Shown here piece by piece: positions 55,824 through 64,000 of a stretch of DNA of 64,000 nucleotides. A program made the translations under genes and the position numbers. Source of the DNA: Synechococcus sp. AG-670-B23 (GTDB taxonomy: Bacteria; Cyanobacteriota; Cyanobacteriia; PCC-6307; Cyanobiaceae). The DNA lies in the NCBI GenBank assembly GCA_003209165.1, contig QCSL01000004.1, positions 1-64,000 of the forward strand, given 5' to 3'. The first letter of the stretch is position 1. Each line of letters starts with the position of its first letter. A model generated the notes under the pieces. It was given only the letters and a program-made list of their open reading frames with translations. It made no database searches and was not told the DNA's origin.

Positions 55824-58178
55824 TCAGCCCCGTGCGCCGCCGGAGACGGTGATCAGGGAACCTTTCTCGGTGTTTCCGCTGGAACCGGTCACGCGGCTCA
55901 AAGGCCATTCGGTCTCCTCGTTGCGCTTGCGCTCAAAGGGAGACATGGCACTCATCGGGCCGGGACGGGTGGGGTTGCGACGGCGGGCCGAAGCACCCTC
56001 AGTACCGGTGACGTGCTCACCACGGTCCCAATCGTCACCGGTGATCTTGGTGGACGAACCCTCGCCGGTGACCCGAGAGGCTGGCTTCTCGGAAGGCTCA
56101 CTGACCACAGCCACTGTGGGCTGGAACTGACGCTGCTGACGGTTTTGGAACTCGCGGTTGTCGAAGCGGAACTGCTCAGTACCGGTCACCTTGCCGCCAG
56201 CCATGTCAAAAGGGCCAGTGATGCGATTCCCCTGCTCATAAGAGGTACCGGTCACACCGGAATTGGCCTCGCGTTGTTGCTGGGCAGCACGGGCAGGAGA
56301 CACCACGCTGAAGCGGGTCCAGGCAGCACCCTCAGGGGATTGACCGTGGGTATCGGTGCCGGCAGGGGCATCAGCGCCACAGGCTGCGGCCAACTGATCA
56401 GCACCCACATAAGGAGTGCCGGTTACCGCTTCGCAAGCACCACGCTTGTCGCCAGTCATCACACCACCCACACCGGGTTGGATGCCGGTCATGGCGGCAG
56501 AAGGGGTGCCGACACGCACGGGGGTGCGCTCACGGATGGCCTGCACGGCGGGTGTGCCGCAATGTTGGCCGGCCTGCTCAAGGCCTGCATAGGGGGTACC
56601 AGTAACGGCCTGGCAGCTGCCGGGCTCGTCGCCAGTCACATGTTCAGAACGGCCGGTGCGAGTTCCGCTCACCACCTGGTTACGGTTGGTGACGCTGAAG
56701 CCGACCTTGGCAGCTTCAGGCTCGGGCTTGCCACCACAGAAGGCATTCACCTGCTCGGCACTGATGTATTGATCGCCTGTCACGCGATGGCAGGAGCCAA
56801 ATTCATCACCGGTGACCTGAGCCGATCGGCCCACCATCGTGCCGGTCACGCCAGTGCCGGACAGGGTGCCGGAGAGACCAACTTTGGCGGCAGGACGACC
56901 TTCGGGCAGGGGATCGGAACCGAGGTACTGATCGCCAGTGAGGCTGCGATTGGCGCCGGCTTCATCGCCTGTGACGCTGGCGGAGCGACCAACCATCACA
57001 CCGCTCACAGGACGACCCTGTTCGGTGAGGCTTTGGCCCACCTTGCGCGGGGAGGTCACGCCACCACCGCAGAAGGCAGCGGATTGATTGGAGGAGATGT
57101 ACTCGGTGCCGGTCACGCTTTTACAGGTGCCGGGCTCATCGCCGGTGACCTTTTCGGAACGGCCGACTTCATTTCCTGTGACGCGGTTGCCATGGCTCGT
57201 GGCCGTGACACGCACCTTGGCAGGCGTGGTGGGAGCGGGAGCGGTCTGACAGAAGGTCTGGAAGACTTCGGCACCGAGGTACTCCGTACCGGTGATGGAA
57301 CGGCAGGTGCTGGCTTCGTTGCCGGTGGTTTTTACCGAGCGGTTTGCCTGGGTTCCGGTCACCGTTTGCCCAGCCGTGGTGGTGCTTTCACCCACTTTCC
57401 AGTGGGCATCAGCAGCAGCGGCTTGCTTGGCACCGTGACGGTTGGGACCGGTGGGGCGAGTCGCACCAGCGCTTTGCTTGTTACGGGCGCCGGCCTTGGT
57501 GCGCAGCTCACGAACTTGCTTGGCCAGCTCGCGGCTGGTGAGGTCAGGATTGGCCTGACGGGCAACCGCCGCCGCACTGGTGGATTGCTTTCCGGCGGTC
57601 TTACCGTGCTTCGCCATGGCCTCACGACGGGCCAGCACCAGCGCACGGCTGGGATTATCGATGGCACGGCGCTTGGGGGTGGCCGAGCGGCGCTCCGAAC
57701 GGGCAGAAAACTTGGGAGCTGGCGCAGTCACGGCAGCCTTTTCTGCAGCACGCTTGCCACCACAACCACAGCTCTTAGTGGTTTCAGCCGGTGCAGCGGC
57801 ATTGGTTTTGGTATGGCGGGCGACATCAGCGCGGTTGCGATCGCGACTGGTGTCGGCTGTCTTGCCGCGGCGTGACAAGGCATCACGACGGGCTAGCACC
57901 AATTCGCGGCTGGGATCGCGATGCGGCTTGACCTGGGAGCTGCGGCTTGCAGGAGCAGCCGTAAAGGTCGTGGTCAGCTGCGGAGCTACAGCAACGGAGG
58001 TGGCAGTTGCAGAAACAGGCTCAGCAGCTGGAGCCGCATTGGTGCGGGTGGGACGGGCATCAGCAACGGTGCGAACACGGTTGGCGCCATCACCAGCCGC
58101 TACCGAGGACTTCTTACCGGAAGTGGTCAGCGCCTTGCGGCGTTCAAGTGCGAGTTCGCGACTGGAGAGTCTTGCCAT
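55824..58178 (-). CDS. csoS2: Carboxysome scaffold protein CsoS2
   Basis: A 784-aa intrinsically disordered scaffold. The N-terminal region has four Rubisco-binding helical repeats (SRELALERRKALTTSGK, SRELVLARRDALSRRGK, SRALVLARREAMAKHGK, SRELAKQVRELRTKAG). The middle has repeats around VTGTEYL/VTGDEPG with paired Cys. The C-terminal domain contacts the shell (ending ITVSGGARG). It gathers Rubisco and shell during assembly. The repeats give long antisense ORFs, which are shadows. I saw no evidence for or against the programmed frameshift known in Halothiobacillus. Confidence 0.95.
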   Translation of the reverse strand: MARLSSRELALERRKALTTSGKKSSVAAGDGANRVRTVADARPTRTNAAPAAEPVSATATSVAVAPQLTTTFTAAPASRSSQVKPHRDPSRELVLARRDALSRRGKTADTSRDRNRADVARHTKTNAAAPAETTKSCGCGGKRAAEKAAVTAPAPKFSARSERRSATPKRRAIDNPSRALVLARREAMAKHGKTAGKQSTSAAAVARQANPDLTSRELAKQVRELRTKAGARNKQSAGATRPTGPNRHGAKQAAAADAHWKVGESTTTAGQTVTGTQANRSVKTTGNEASTCRSITGTEYLGAEVFQTFCQTAPAPTTPAKVRVTATSHGNRVTGNEVGRSEKVTGDEPGTCKSVTGTEYISSNQSAAFCGGGVTSPRKVGQSLTEQGRPVSGVMVGRSASVTGDEAGANRSLTGDQYLGSDPLPEGRPAAKVGLSGTLSGTGVTGTMVGRSAQVTGDEFGSCHRVTGDQYISAEQVNAFCGGKPEPEAAKVGFSVTNRNQVVSGTRTGRSEHVTGDEPGSCQAVTGTPYAGLEQAGQHCGTPAVQAIRERTPVRVGTPSAAMTGIQPGVGGVMTGDKRGACEAVTGTPYVGADQLAAACGADAPAGTDTHGQSPEGAAWTRFSVVSPARAAQQQREANSGVTGTSYEQGNRITGPFDMAGGKVTGTEQFRFDNREFQNRQQRQFQPTVAVVSEPSEKPASRVTGEGSSTKITGDDWDRGEHVTGTEGASARRRNPTRPGPMSAMSPFERKRNEETEWPLSRVTGSSGNTEKGSLITVSGGARG

Positions 58179-58278
58179 GTCCGCCCAAAGATGTCGTCGT
58201 GAGGTGGAAGGGCACCTGCCCCTCCGAAAAAGCTGGAGCCCTGATCAGGTCAGGGCTCGAAACCATGGGTTCGAAGGA

Positions 58279-58620
58279 TCAGCGTCCTTCGAAGACCACG
58301 AAGCATGAACCCTGGCTTTGGGTGTAGGCGTCGTAACCGACGATGCGCACGTGGTGGTCGGGGTATGCGCGATGGCAAGCCTCGAGCTCACTGACAACGA
58401 CGTTCAGATCCTTCTCACCGAAGAAGGGAAGCTTCCAATACGACCAGTAGGTGGCCATGGAGTTGCTGGGGTGGACGTGCTCGACGAGCGGGCTCCAACC
58501 CTGGGCAATGATGTACGCGATCTGGTCGTAGATCTCGTCCTGGGTCATCGGCGGAAGAAAGCCGAAGGTCTCCAGGGTGGCGACTGTTTGGTAGTCACCC
58601 ACGGTGCTCTGGAAAGGCAT
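58279..58620 (-). CDS. cbbS: Rubisco small subunit (form IA)
   Basis: A 113-aa protein: VATLETFGFLPPMTQDEIYD, YWSYWKLPFFGEKDL and VRIVGYDAYTQSQGSCFVVF. Normal length for form IA. It pairs with CbbL to form L8S8. It is 58 nt downstream of cbbL. Confidence 0.97.
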   Translation of the reverse strand: MPFQSTVGDYQTVATLETFGFLPPMTQDEIYDQIAYIIAQGWSPLVEHVHPSNSMATYWSYWKLPFFGEKDLNVVVSELEACHRAYPDHHVRIVGYDAYTQSQGSCFVVFEGR

Positions 58621-58678
58621 GGGGATCCTGGGTTAAGAAAAAGGGGTGGCCGGTTGCAATAACCGGCCGAAGAAACAA

Positions 58679-60094
58679 TCAGTTCTGAACGTCGAGCTTG
58701 TCGACGGTGTCGAACTCGAACTTGATCTCCTTCCAGGTCTCGAGAGCGATGGCCAGCTCAGGGCTGTGCTTACCGGCTTCCATGAGGATGTCCCGGCTTT
58801 CTTTCTCAATCTCGCGACCGGCATTGCGTGCCTTGACGCAGGCCTCAAGGGCCACACGGTTAGCAGCAGCACCTGCAGCGGAGCCCCAGGGGTGACCATG
58901 GGTACCACCACCAAACTGCAGCACGGAGTCGTCACCGAAGATGGCGACCAGTGCAGGCATGTGCCACACATGAATACCGCCTGAAGCAACGGCAAACACG
59001 CCTGGCATGGAACCCCAGTCCTGATCGAAGAAGTTGCCGCGGCTGCGGTCTTCGGGCACGAAGGATTCGCGCAGCTGGTCGATGTAGCCGAGGGTGGTCT
59101 GACGATCACCTTCCAGCTTTCCGACCACGGTGCCGGTGTGGAGCTGGTCACCACCGGAGAGACGCAGACACTTGGCAAGAACGCGGAAGTGGATGCCGTG
59201 CTTGGGGTGACGGTCGATCACCGCGTGCATGGCGCGGTGGATGTGCAGCAACATTCCGTTCTTGCGGCACCACTTCGACAGACCGGTATTTGCCGTGAAA
59301 CCACCGGTGATGAAGTCGTGCATGATGATTGGCATGCCAAGTTCCTTAGCGAACTCAGCGCGCTCATACATCTCTTCGGGAGTGTTGGCGGTCACATTGA
59401 GGTAGTGACCCTTGCGCTCGCCGGTCTCCTGCTCGGACAGCTTGATGGCTTCAGCAACGAATTCGAAGCGGTTCTGCCAGCGCTGAAAGGGCTGGGAGTT
59501 GATGTTCTCGTCGTCCTTGGTGAAGTCCAGACCGCCGCGCAGACACTCATAGACAACACGGCCATAGTTTTTACCGCTCAGGCCGAGCTTCGGCTTGATG
59601 GTGCAACCCAGCAGAGGACGGCCGTACTTATTCATCCGGTCGCGCTCGACCTGGATGCCGTTCGGCGGGCCGTAGCAGCTCTTGATGAAGGCCATCGGGA
59701 AGCGAATGTCTTCCAGACGGAGGTGGCGAAGAGCCTTGAAACCGAAAACGTTGCCGACCAGGGAGGTCAGAACGTTGGTAATAGAACCCTCTTCAAAAAG
59801 GTCGAGGGGGTAGGCAATGAACGCATAGAAAGACTCCTTGTCACCAGGGACGTCTTCGATGCGGTAGCAACGGCCTTTGTAGAAGTCGAGATCGGTGAGG
59901 AGCTCGGACCACACAGTGGACCAGGTGCCGGTGGAGGATTCAGCAGCCACAGCAGCGGCGACTTCTTCCTTGGGCACACCTTCTTGGCCGGTGCACTTGA
60001 AGCAGGCCAGAAGGTCGGTGTCGAGGGGGACGTAATCAGGAGTCCAGTACGTATCCCTGTACTCCTTGACCCCAGCATCGTACTTCTTGCTCAT
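58679..60094 (-). CDS. cbbL: Rubisco large subunit (form IA)
   Basis: A 471-aa protein. Active-site parts are [17 protein letters not shown] (the carbamylated Lys lies here), [31 protein letters not shown] and the phosphate loop [20 protein letters not shown]. The sequence is the proteobacterial-like form IA used by alpha-cyanobacteria. It fixes CO2 inside the carboxysome. Confidence 0.98.
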   Translation of the reverse strand: MSKKYDAGVKEYRDTYWTPDYVPLDTDLLACFKCTGQEGVPKEEVAAAVAAESSTGTWSTVWSELLTDLDFYKGRCYRIEDVPGDKESFYAFIAYPLDLFEEGSITNVLTSLVGNVFGFKALRHLRLEDIRFPMAFIKSCYGPPNGIQVERDRMNKYGRPLLGCTIKPKLGLSGKNYGRVVYECLRGGLDFTKDDENINSQPFQRWQNRFEFVAEAIKLSEQETGERKGHYLNVTANTPEEMYERAEFAKELGMPIIMHDFITGGFTANTGLSKWCRKNGMLLHIHRAMHAVIDRHPKHGIHFRVLAKCLRLSGGDQLHTGTVVGKLEGDRQTTLGYIDQLRESFVPEDRSRGNFFDQDWGSMPGVFAVASGGIHVWHMPALVAIFGDDSVLQFGGGTHGHPWGSAAGAAANRVALEACVKARNAGREIEKESRDILMEAGKHSPELAIALETWKEIKFEFDTVDKLDVQN

Positions 60095-60165
60095 GGGAAA
60101 ACTCCGTTAGGTCGGTGAAGAGGTTGAGACGTTCGCGTGCCTCGTCAGAGGCTCAGCGGAAGATC

Positions 60166-60477
60166 TCAGTCCTTCTGACCAAGGAAGTTGCCGTTGCCCA
60201 GAGCAGGCTCCACTTCGCGGTGGGGACGGGCAATGATGTGAGCAGCAACCAGGCCGTCACCGACTCGCTCGCAAGCGTCAGCGCCAGCGCGCACAGCAGC
60301 ATTAACAGCGCCAGTTTCGCCGCGAACCAGAACGGTGACGTAACCGCCGCCGACAAACTCACGACCGATCAGGCGCACTTCGGCAGCCTTGGTCATGGCA
60401 TCAGCTGCCTCGATGGCGGGGACCAGACCGCGGGTCTCAATCATGCCGAGGGCGATGCCCATGGTTTCGTTAGCCAT
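60166..60477 (-). CDS. csoS1: Carboxysome shell protein CsoS1
   Basis: A 103-aa BMC-H hexamer protein, first gene of the operon: TMGIALGMIETRGLVPAIEA, REFVGGGYVTVLVRGETGAV (pore loop) and AAHIIARPHREVEPAL. It tiles the shell facets. It is nearly identical to the BMC domain of CsoS1E. Confidence 0.96.
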   Translation of the reverse strand: MANETMGIALGMIETRGLVPAIEAADAMTKAAEVRLIGREFVGGGYVTVLVRGETGAVNAAVRAGADACERVGDGLVAAHIIARPHREVEPALGNGNFLGQKD

Positions 60478-60804
60478 TGCCTACCGGGAGAAGGGGTGGA
60501 ATGTTCGCTCGGGACATTGCTCCGCCACAACCCTTCCCGTCAAGAGATTTGGGCGACTTTCTCTATCACTGTCCATACTGAACCTAATAAGCCTGGCTTA
60601 TGACCCTGTGCCTCACTGTTCCGGTCTGCTGTGGTGGTTCGTGTGATCACATCCCCACAAGTCGTTGTCAGCAGCGGTGAAGCTGCATAGCTTCACAAGA
60701 CGACACTCTCCTAAAGCCTTGCTGCGGGATGGAATGTTCAACCCAAGGGTGTCGCTGGGTCGAATCGAGAAATTTTTAGCTCCTATCCCCAACAAGCCCG
60801 CACA
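60478..60804. promoter_or_regulatory. Upstream region of the carboxysome operon with LysR-type inverted repeat
   Basis: No gene. At 60587-60601 is ATAAGCCTGGCTTAT, a perfect 6-bp inverted repeat with a 3-nt spacer. It fits the LysR T-N11-A rule and TNA-N7-TNA, the pattern used by CbbR/RbcR regulators. It lies about 110 bp before the csoS1 start. Regulator binding is inference. Confidence 0.5.
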
Positions 60805-61413
60805 ATGGAAGCCCTCTTTTGTTGGCTTTCGTTGTCGCTTCACCTCACCATTGCCACAGGTAATCCCGTCAAGGTTGCTGAAATTGAGGCCATGCTGGGA
60901 CCTCTCTCCATCGATGTTCAGCGTCAACCGGCTGATCTGGATGTTGAAGAGACGGGAAATTCCTACCGTGAGAACGCTGAACTAAAAGCTTCAGCAGCAT
61001 CCTTGCGAACCGGCGGCTGGGCATTAGCTGATGATTCTGGACTTGAGGTTGACGTTCTTCAGGGTGCACCGGGTTTGTATTCTGCCCGTTACGCCTCTGG
61101 AAACGATGCCAAGTTGCAGCTCATTCTTCATGAGCTGGGTGATTCGCCCTATCGAAGCGCTTGTTTCCGCAGCACGATGGTGTTGTGTGATCCCACCGGC
61201 ACCTGCCGTGCCGCTGCAGAGGGCATCTGCTGGGGGGAACTCCTGAGAGCCCCTGCCTACCCCGGTGGCGGATTCGAATCCCTGCTGTGGGTGCGGGAAG
61301 CCCGCTGCACCTATGGCGAACTGAATGCGGCCCAGCTCAGCCGCCTGGGTAGTCGTGGCAAGGCGGCGAGGGCTCTGGCGCCACAGTTGCGTGAACTGCT
61401 GAACCTGAGCTGA
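60805..61413 (+). CDS. rdgB: dITP/XTP pyrophosphatase (HAM1/RdgB)
   Basis: A 202-aa protein from ATG 60805. The conserved start of the family is LTIATGNPVKVAEIEAML, so the true start may be TTG 60832. Other motifs are GNSYRENAELKASAAS, LADDSGLEVDVLQGAPGLYS and SRLGSRGKAARAL. It removes deaminated purine nucleotides. Its place between csoS1D and csoS1 is typical of alpha-cyanobacterial carboxysome loci. Confidence 0.92.
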   Translation: MEALFCWLSLSLHLTIATGNPVKVAEIEAMLGPLSIDVQRQPADLDVEETGNSYRENAELKASAASLRTGGWALADDSGLEVDVLQGAPGLYSARYASGNDAKLQLILHELGDSPYRSACFRSTMVLCDPTGTCRAAAEGICWGELLRAPAYPGGGFESLLWVREARCTYGELNAAQLSRLGSRGKAARALAPQLRELLNLS

Positions 61414-61432
61414 TCTGACCTTGGCTGAGTGA

Positions 61433-62218
61433 TCAGCGCAGCCGTGAGTTGCTATTGATGTGGTCGATGGCGCGCATCGCCGCCGCCGCCGCCTCCTCCA
61501 CGTCACCTTCTCGTCCCGCCAGGGTGAGACGTCCGAAGGCACCCACCGCCTTCACGTCAACCAAAGTGATGTTGGAGGCTTTTTCAGCTTCATTGGCAGC
61601 GATCAGCACATATCCGGCAGGCTCCGTTTCCAGGATGAACATGCTCATCCCGGCTTCGATCATCGAGCCGCGTCGGTTCTGCCGGTTGATCAGCACGGCA
61701 TGGTCAGGTGTGATAGCCCGGATGACTTCAGTCCAACTCACATCGGCTGGAGAACGCTGTTCGATCGTGCTCCCGATCGCCTCCAGCACCACGTCTCCGG
61801 AATGGAGCACCGTGCTTTGATCACGGTGGTAAAGGGCCATCGAACCGAACGCCCGCTCCACCACCATCTGACCGAGACGAACATTGCTGGCCTTCAGCGC
61901 GATGTCGGTCACACGGTGAACCGCCATGCCCGGTGACACTTCCATCCAAAGGCAAGCATCTCCCGGAATGGGCAGAAATCCTTGGCTCACCGACCCCATG
62001 TAGGCCGCCAGTTGCGGCTGCAGCGAGTCGATAAAAACATGGGTGCGCAGTTCGATTGACTGCACATGGCTGTTTTGACGCAGCAGCCTGGGAGACTCAG
62101 AATCCGTCGTTACAACACAGCTCGCTCCCCCCTGCTGGGGGGTCACCTCAGTCCCGGTGACGAGAGCACTACCGCCGCGTCGCCGCTCCCGAGCATCGAA
62201 GCTGGCAAAACGGGTCAT
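61433..62218 (-). CDS. csoS1D: Tandem-BMC shell protein CsoS1D
   Basis: A 261-aa protein with an N-terminal extension of about 50 residues and two BMC domains (first from about residue 53, [20 protein letters not shown]; second from about 155, [20 protein letters not shown]). Pore residues ER are seen in the first domain ([11 protein letters not shown]). CsoS1D trimers stack and form a gated pore for larger metabolites. Confidence 0.93.
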   Translation of the reverse strand: MTRFASFDARERRRGGSALVTGTEVTPQQGGASCVVTTDSESPRLLRQNSHVQSIELRTHVFIDSLQPQLAAYMGSVSQGFLPIPGDACLWMEVSPGMAVHRVTDIALKASNVRLGQMVVERAFGSMALYHRDQSTVLHSGDVVLEAIGSTIEQRSPADVSWTEVIRAITPDHAVLINRQNRRGSMIEAGMSMFILETEPAGYVLIAANEAEKASNITLVDVKAVGAFGRLTLAGREGDVEEAAAAAMRAIDHINSNSRLR

Positions 62219-62336
62219 GGCGGGGAGTGTACCGGACGAATTCAGCTGAAACGGGCCAGCAAAGAGTTAGTGCATGCGGTCTTGCGCCTTGAAATACAGC
62301 CGATACCGTCCAGAAAACCCCCCTCGAGATCCTGCA

Positions 62337-62714
62337 ATGACTGAGCAGTCCTCTTTAAAGCCAGTGGATCTCAACGCTGATCAAGCCCTTGGGATGGTGA
62401 GCTTTGGCCTGATGCAACGACTTGCGCAGGATGGGCAGGTGGATCTGCCCTGGCTGGAGGCATCAGGAAATGCAGACAGTGAGCGTCTGCGTCAGCTGCG
62501 TCAACGGCTTGAACTGACGGCTTTGGCCATCGAAACCGGTGCGCCCCTCACCACAACGGAAGTGAGCATGCTGCTGGGAGCCCGCCCTGGAACGGAGCGG
62601 GTGGAGCGCGGTGGCCTCGTTGCTCGCCGGGTCAGCCGGAACGTCTGGCGCTTGAGCAAAGCAGACGACAGCGAGCGGAACGATCGTTACGACGGATTCC
62701 GCCGGCGCCTTTGA
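62337..62714 (+). CDS. Conserved hypothetical protein upstream of chlN
   Basis: A 125-aa protein from ATG 62337 (MTEQSSLKPVDLNADQALGM). A helix-rich N-terminus (LTALAIETGAPLTTTEVSML) is followed by a basic C-terminus (ERGGLVARRVSRNVWRLSK). A winged-helix-like or nucleic-acid-binding role is possible. It is on the same strand as chlN with a gap of about 110 nt. I do not recognise a named family. Confidence 0.65.
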   Translation: MTEQSSLKPVDLNADQALGMVSFGLMQRLAQDGQVDLPWLEASGNADSERLRQLRQRLELTALAIETGAPLTTTEVSMLLGARPGTERVERGGLVARRVSRNVWRLSKADDSERNDRYDGFRRRL

Positions 62715-62809
62715 CCCCAAACCAAGGCCTGCCCGGCCGGAACGATCCCAAAGAGTTTGAGCGACCTTTCCACTCCTGGGCGGATTCCTTTGCAACTTGG
62801 AGAGGTTGA

Positions 62810-64000
<1,191 letters not shown>

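Noticed and set aside
55803-57875. 690-aa plus-strand ORF opposite csoS2
   Set aside because: It is the antisense shadow of the CsoS2 repeats (high GC, no stops); composition is Gly/Thr/His repeats and no family is seen.
55824-58178. Regularly spaced repeats that could suggest a CRISPR array
   Set aside because: The repeats encode the VTGT/VTGD modules of CsoS2 and keep the reading frame; spacing and divergence do not fit CRISPR.
59138-60118. 326-aa plus-strand ORF opposite cbbL
   Set aside because: Antisense shadow of a highly conserved gene.

Overview
The window comes from an alpha-cyanobacterium of the marine Synechococcus/Cyanobium type. The evidence is a form IA Rubisco with a complete cso-type carboxysome operon, chlG and chlN, the low-CO2 NDH-1 genes ndhD4/ndhF4/chpX, and small families confined to picocyanobacteria or cyanobacteria (DUF1651, DUF2862, DUF4079, DUF4278). 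No strain is assigned.

Layout. (1) 1-6532 is the right end of an integrated element. It holds a large nuclease-helicase with helicase-associated repeats (cut by the left edge), small ribbon-helix-helix and zinc-ribbon genes, an AlpA-like regulator, and a frameshifted P4-type integrase. The integrase lies beside a tRNA-Ser(CGA) gene, with four direct repeats between them. (2) 6533-33639 is mostly core genome: a ruined comEC, glyQ, an ionotropic-glutamate-receptor-like protein, ubiE/menG, hisF, chlG, a class A PBP, rsmB, trmH, lepA, mqo, an NFU protein, a cellulose-synthase-like glycosyltransferase, a GAF protein, a cysteine desulfurase-like enzyme, murE, yidD and rpsD. (3) 33620-38090 is a second, compact (about 4.5 kb) integrative element inserted exactly at the 3' end of rpsD. 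It is bounded by a 22-bp perfect direct repeat, with matching pairs of putative integrase arm sites just inside each end. Its integrase is frameshifted and one cargo gene has an internal stop. (4) 38136-47194 holds the displaced rpsD terminator, a DUF4079 gene, a rare EF-hand plus Erv/ALR sulfhydryl-oxidase-like protein, a ZIP transporter, maf, cobQ, a ferredoxin and a ClC-family protein. (5) 47148-60477 (minus strand) is one long CO2-concentrating operon: csoS1, cbbL, cbbS, csoS2, csoSCA, csoS4A, csoS4B, csoS1E, ndhF4, ndhD4, chpX, acRAF, cbbX. An inverted repeat resembling a LysR/CbbR site lies about 110 bp upstream of it. Then come rdgB, csoS1D, a small conserved gene and the start of chlN, cut by the right edge.

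How the genes work together. The minus-strand operon couples CO2 capture (NdhD4/F4 with ChpX hydrates CO2 to bicarbonate) to the carboxysome (CsoSCA dehydrates it beside Rubisco). It also encodes the assembly and repair helpers CsoS2, acRAF and CbbX. The two integrated elements are separate from this, use different target sites and different putative arm motifs, and both appear to be decaying because each integrase reading frame is broken.

The items I consider most worth following are the rpsD-targeting element with its symmetric arm sites, the bacterial EF-hand/Erv-ALR fusion, and the tRNA-Ser element with its nuclease-helicase.
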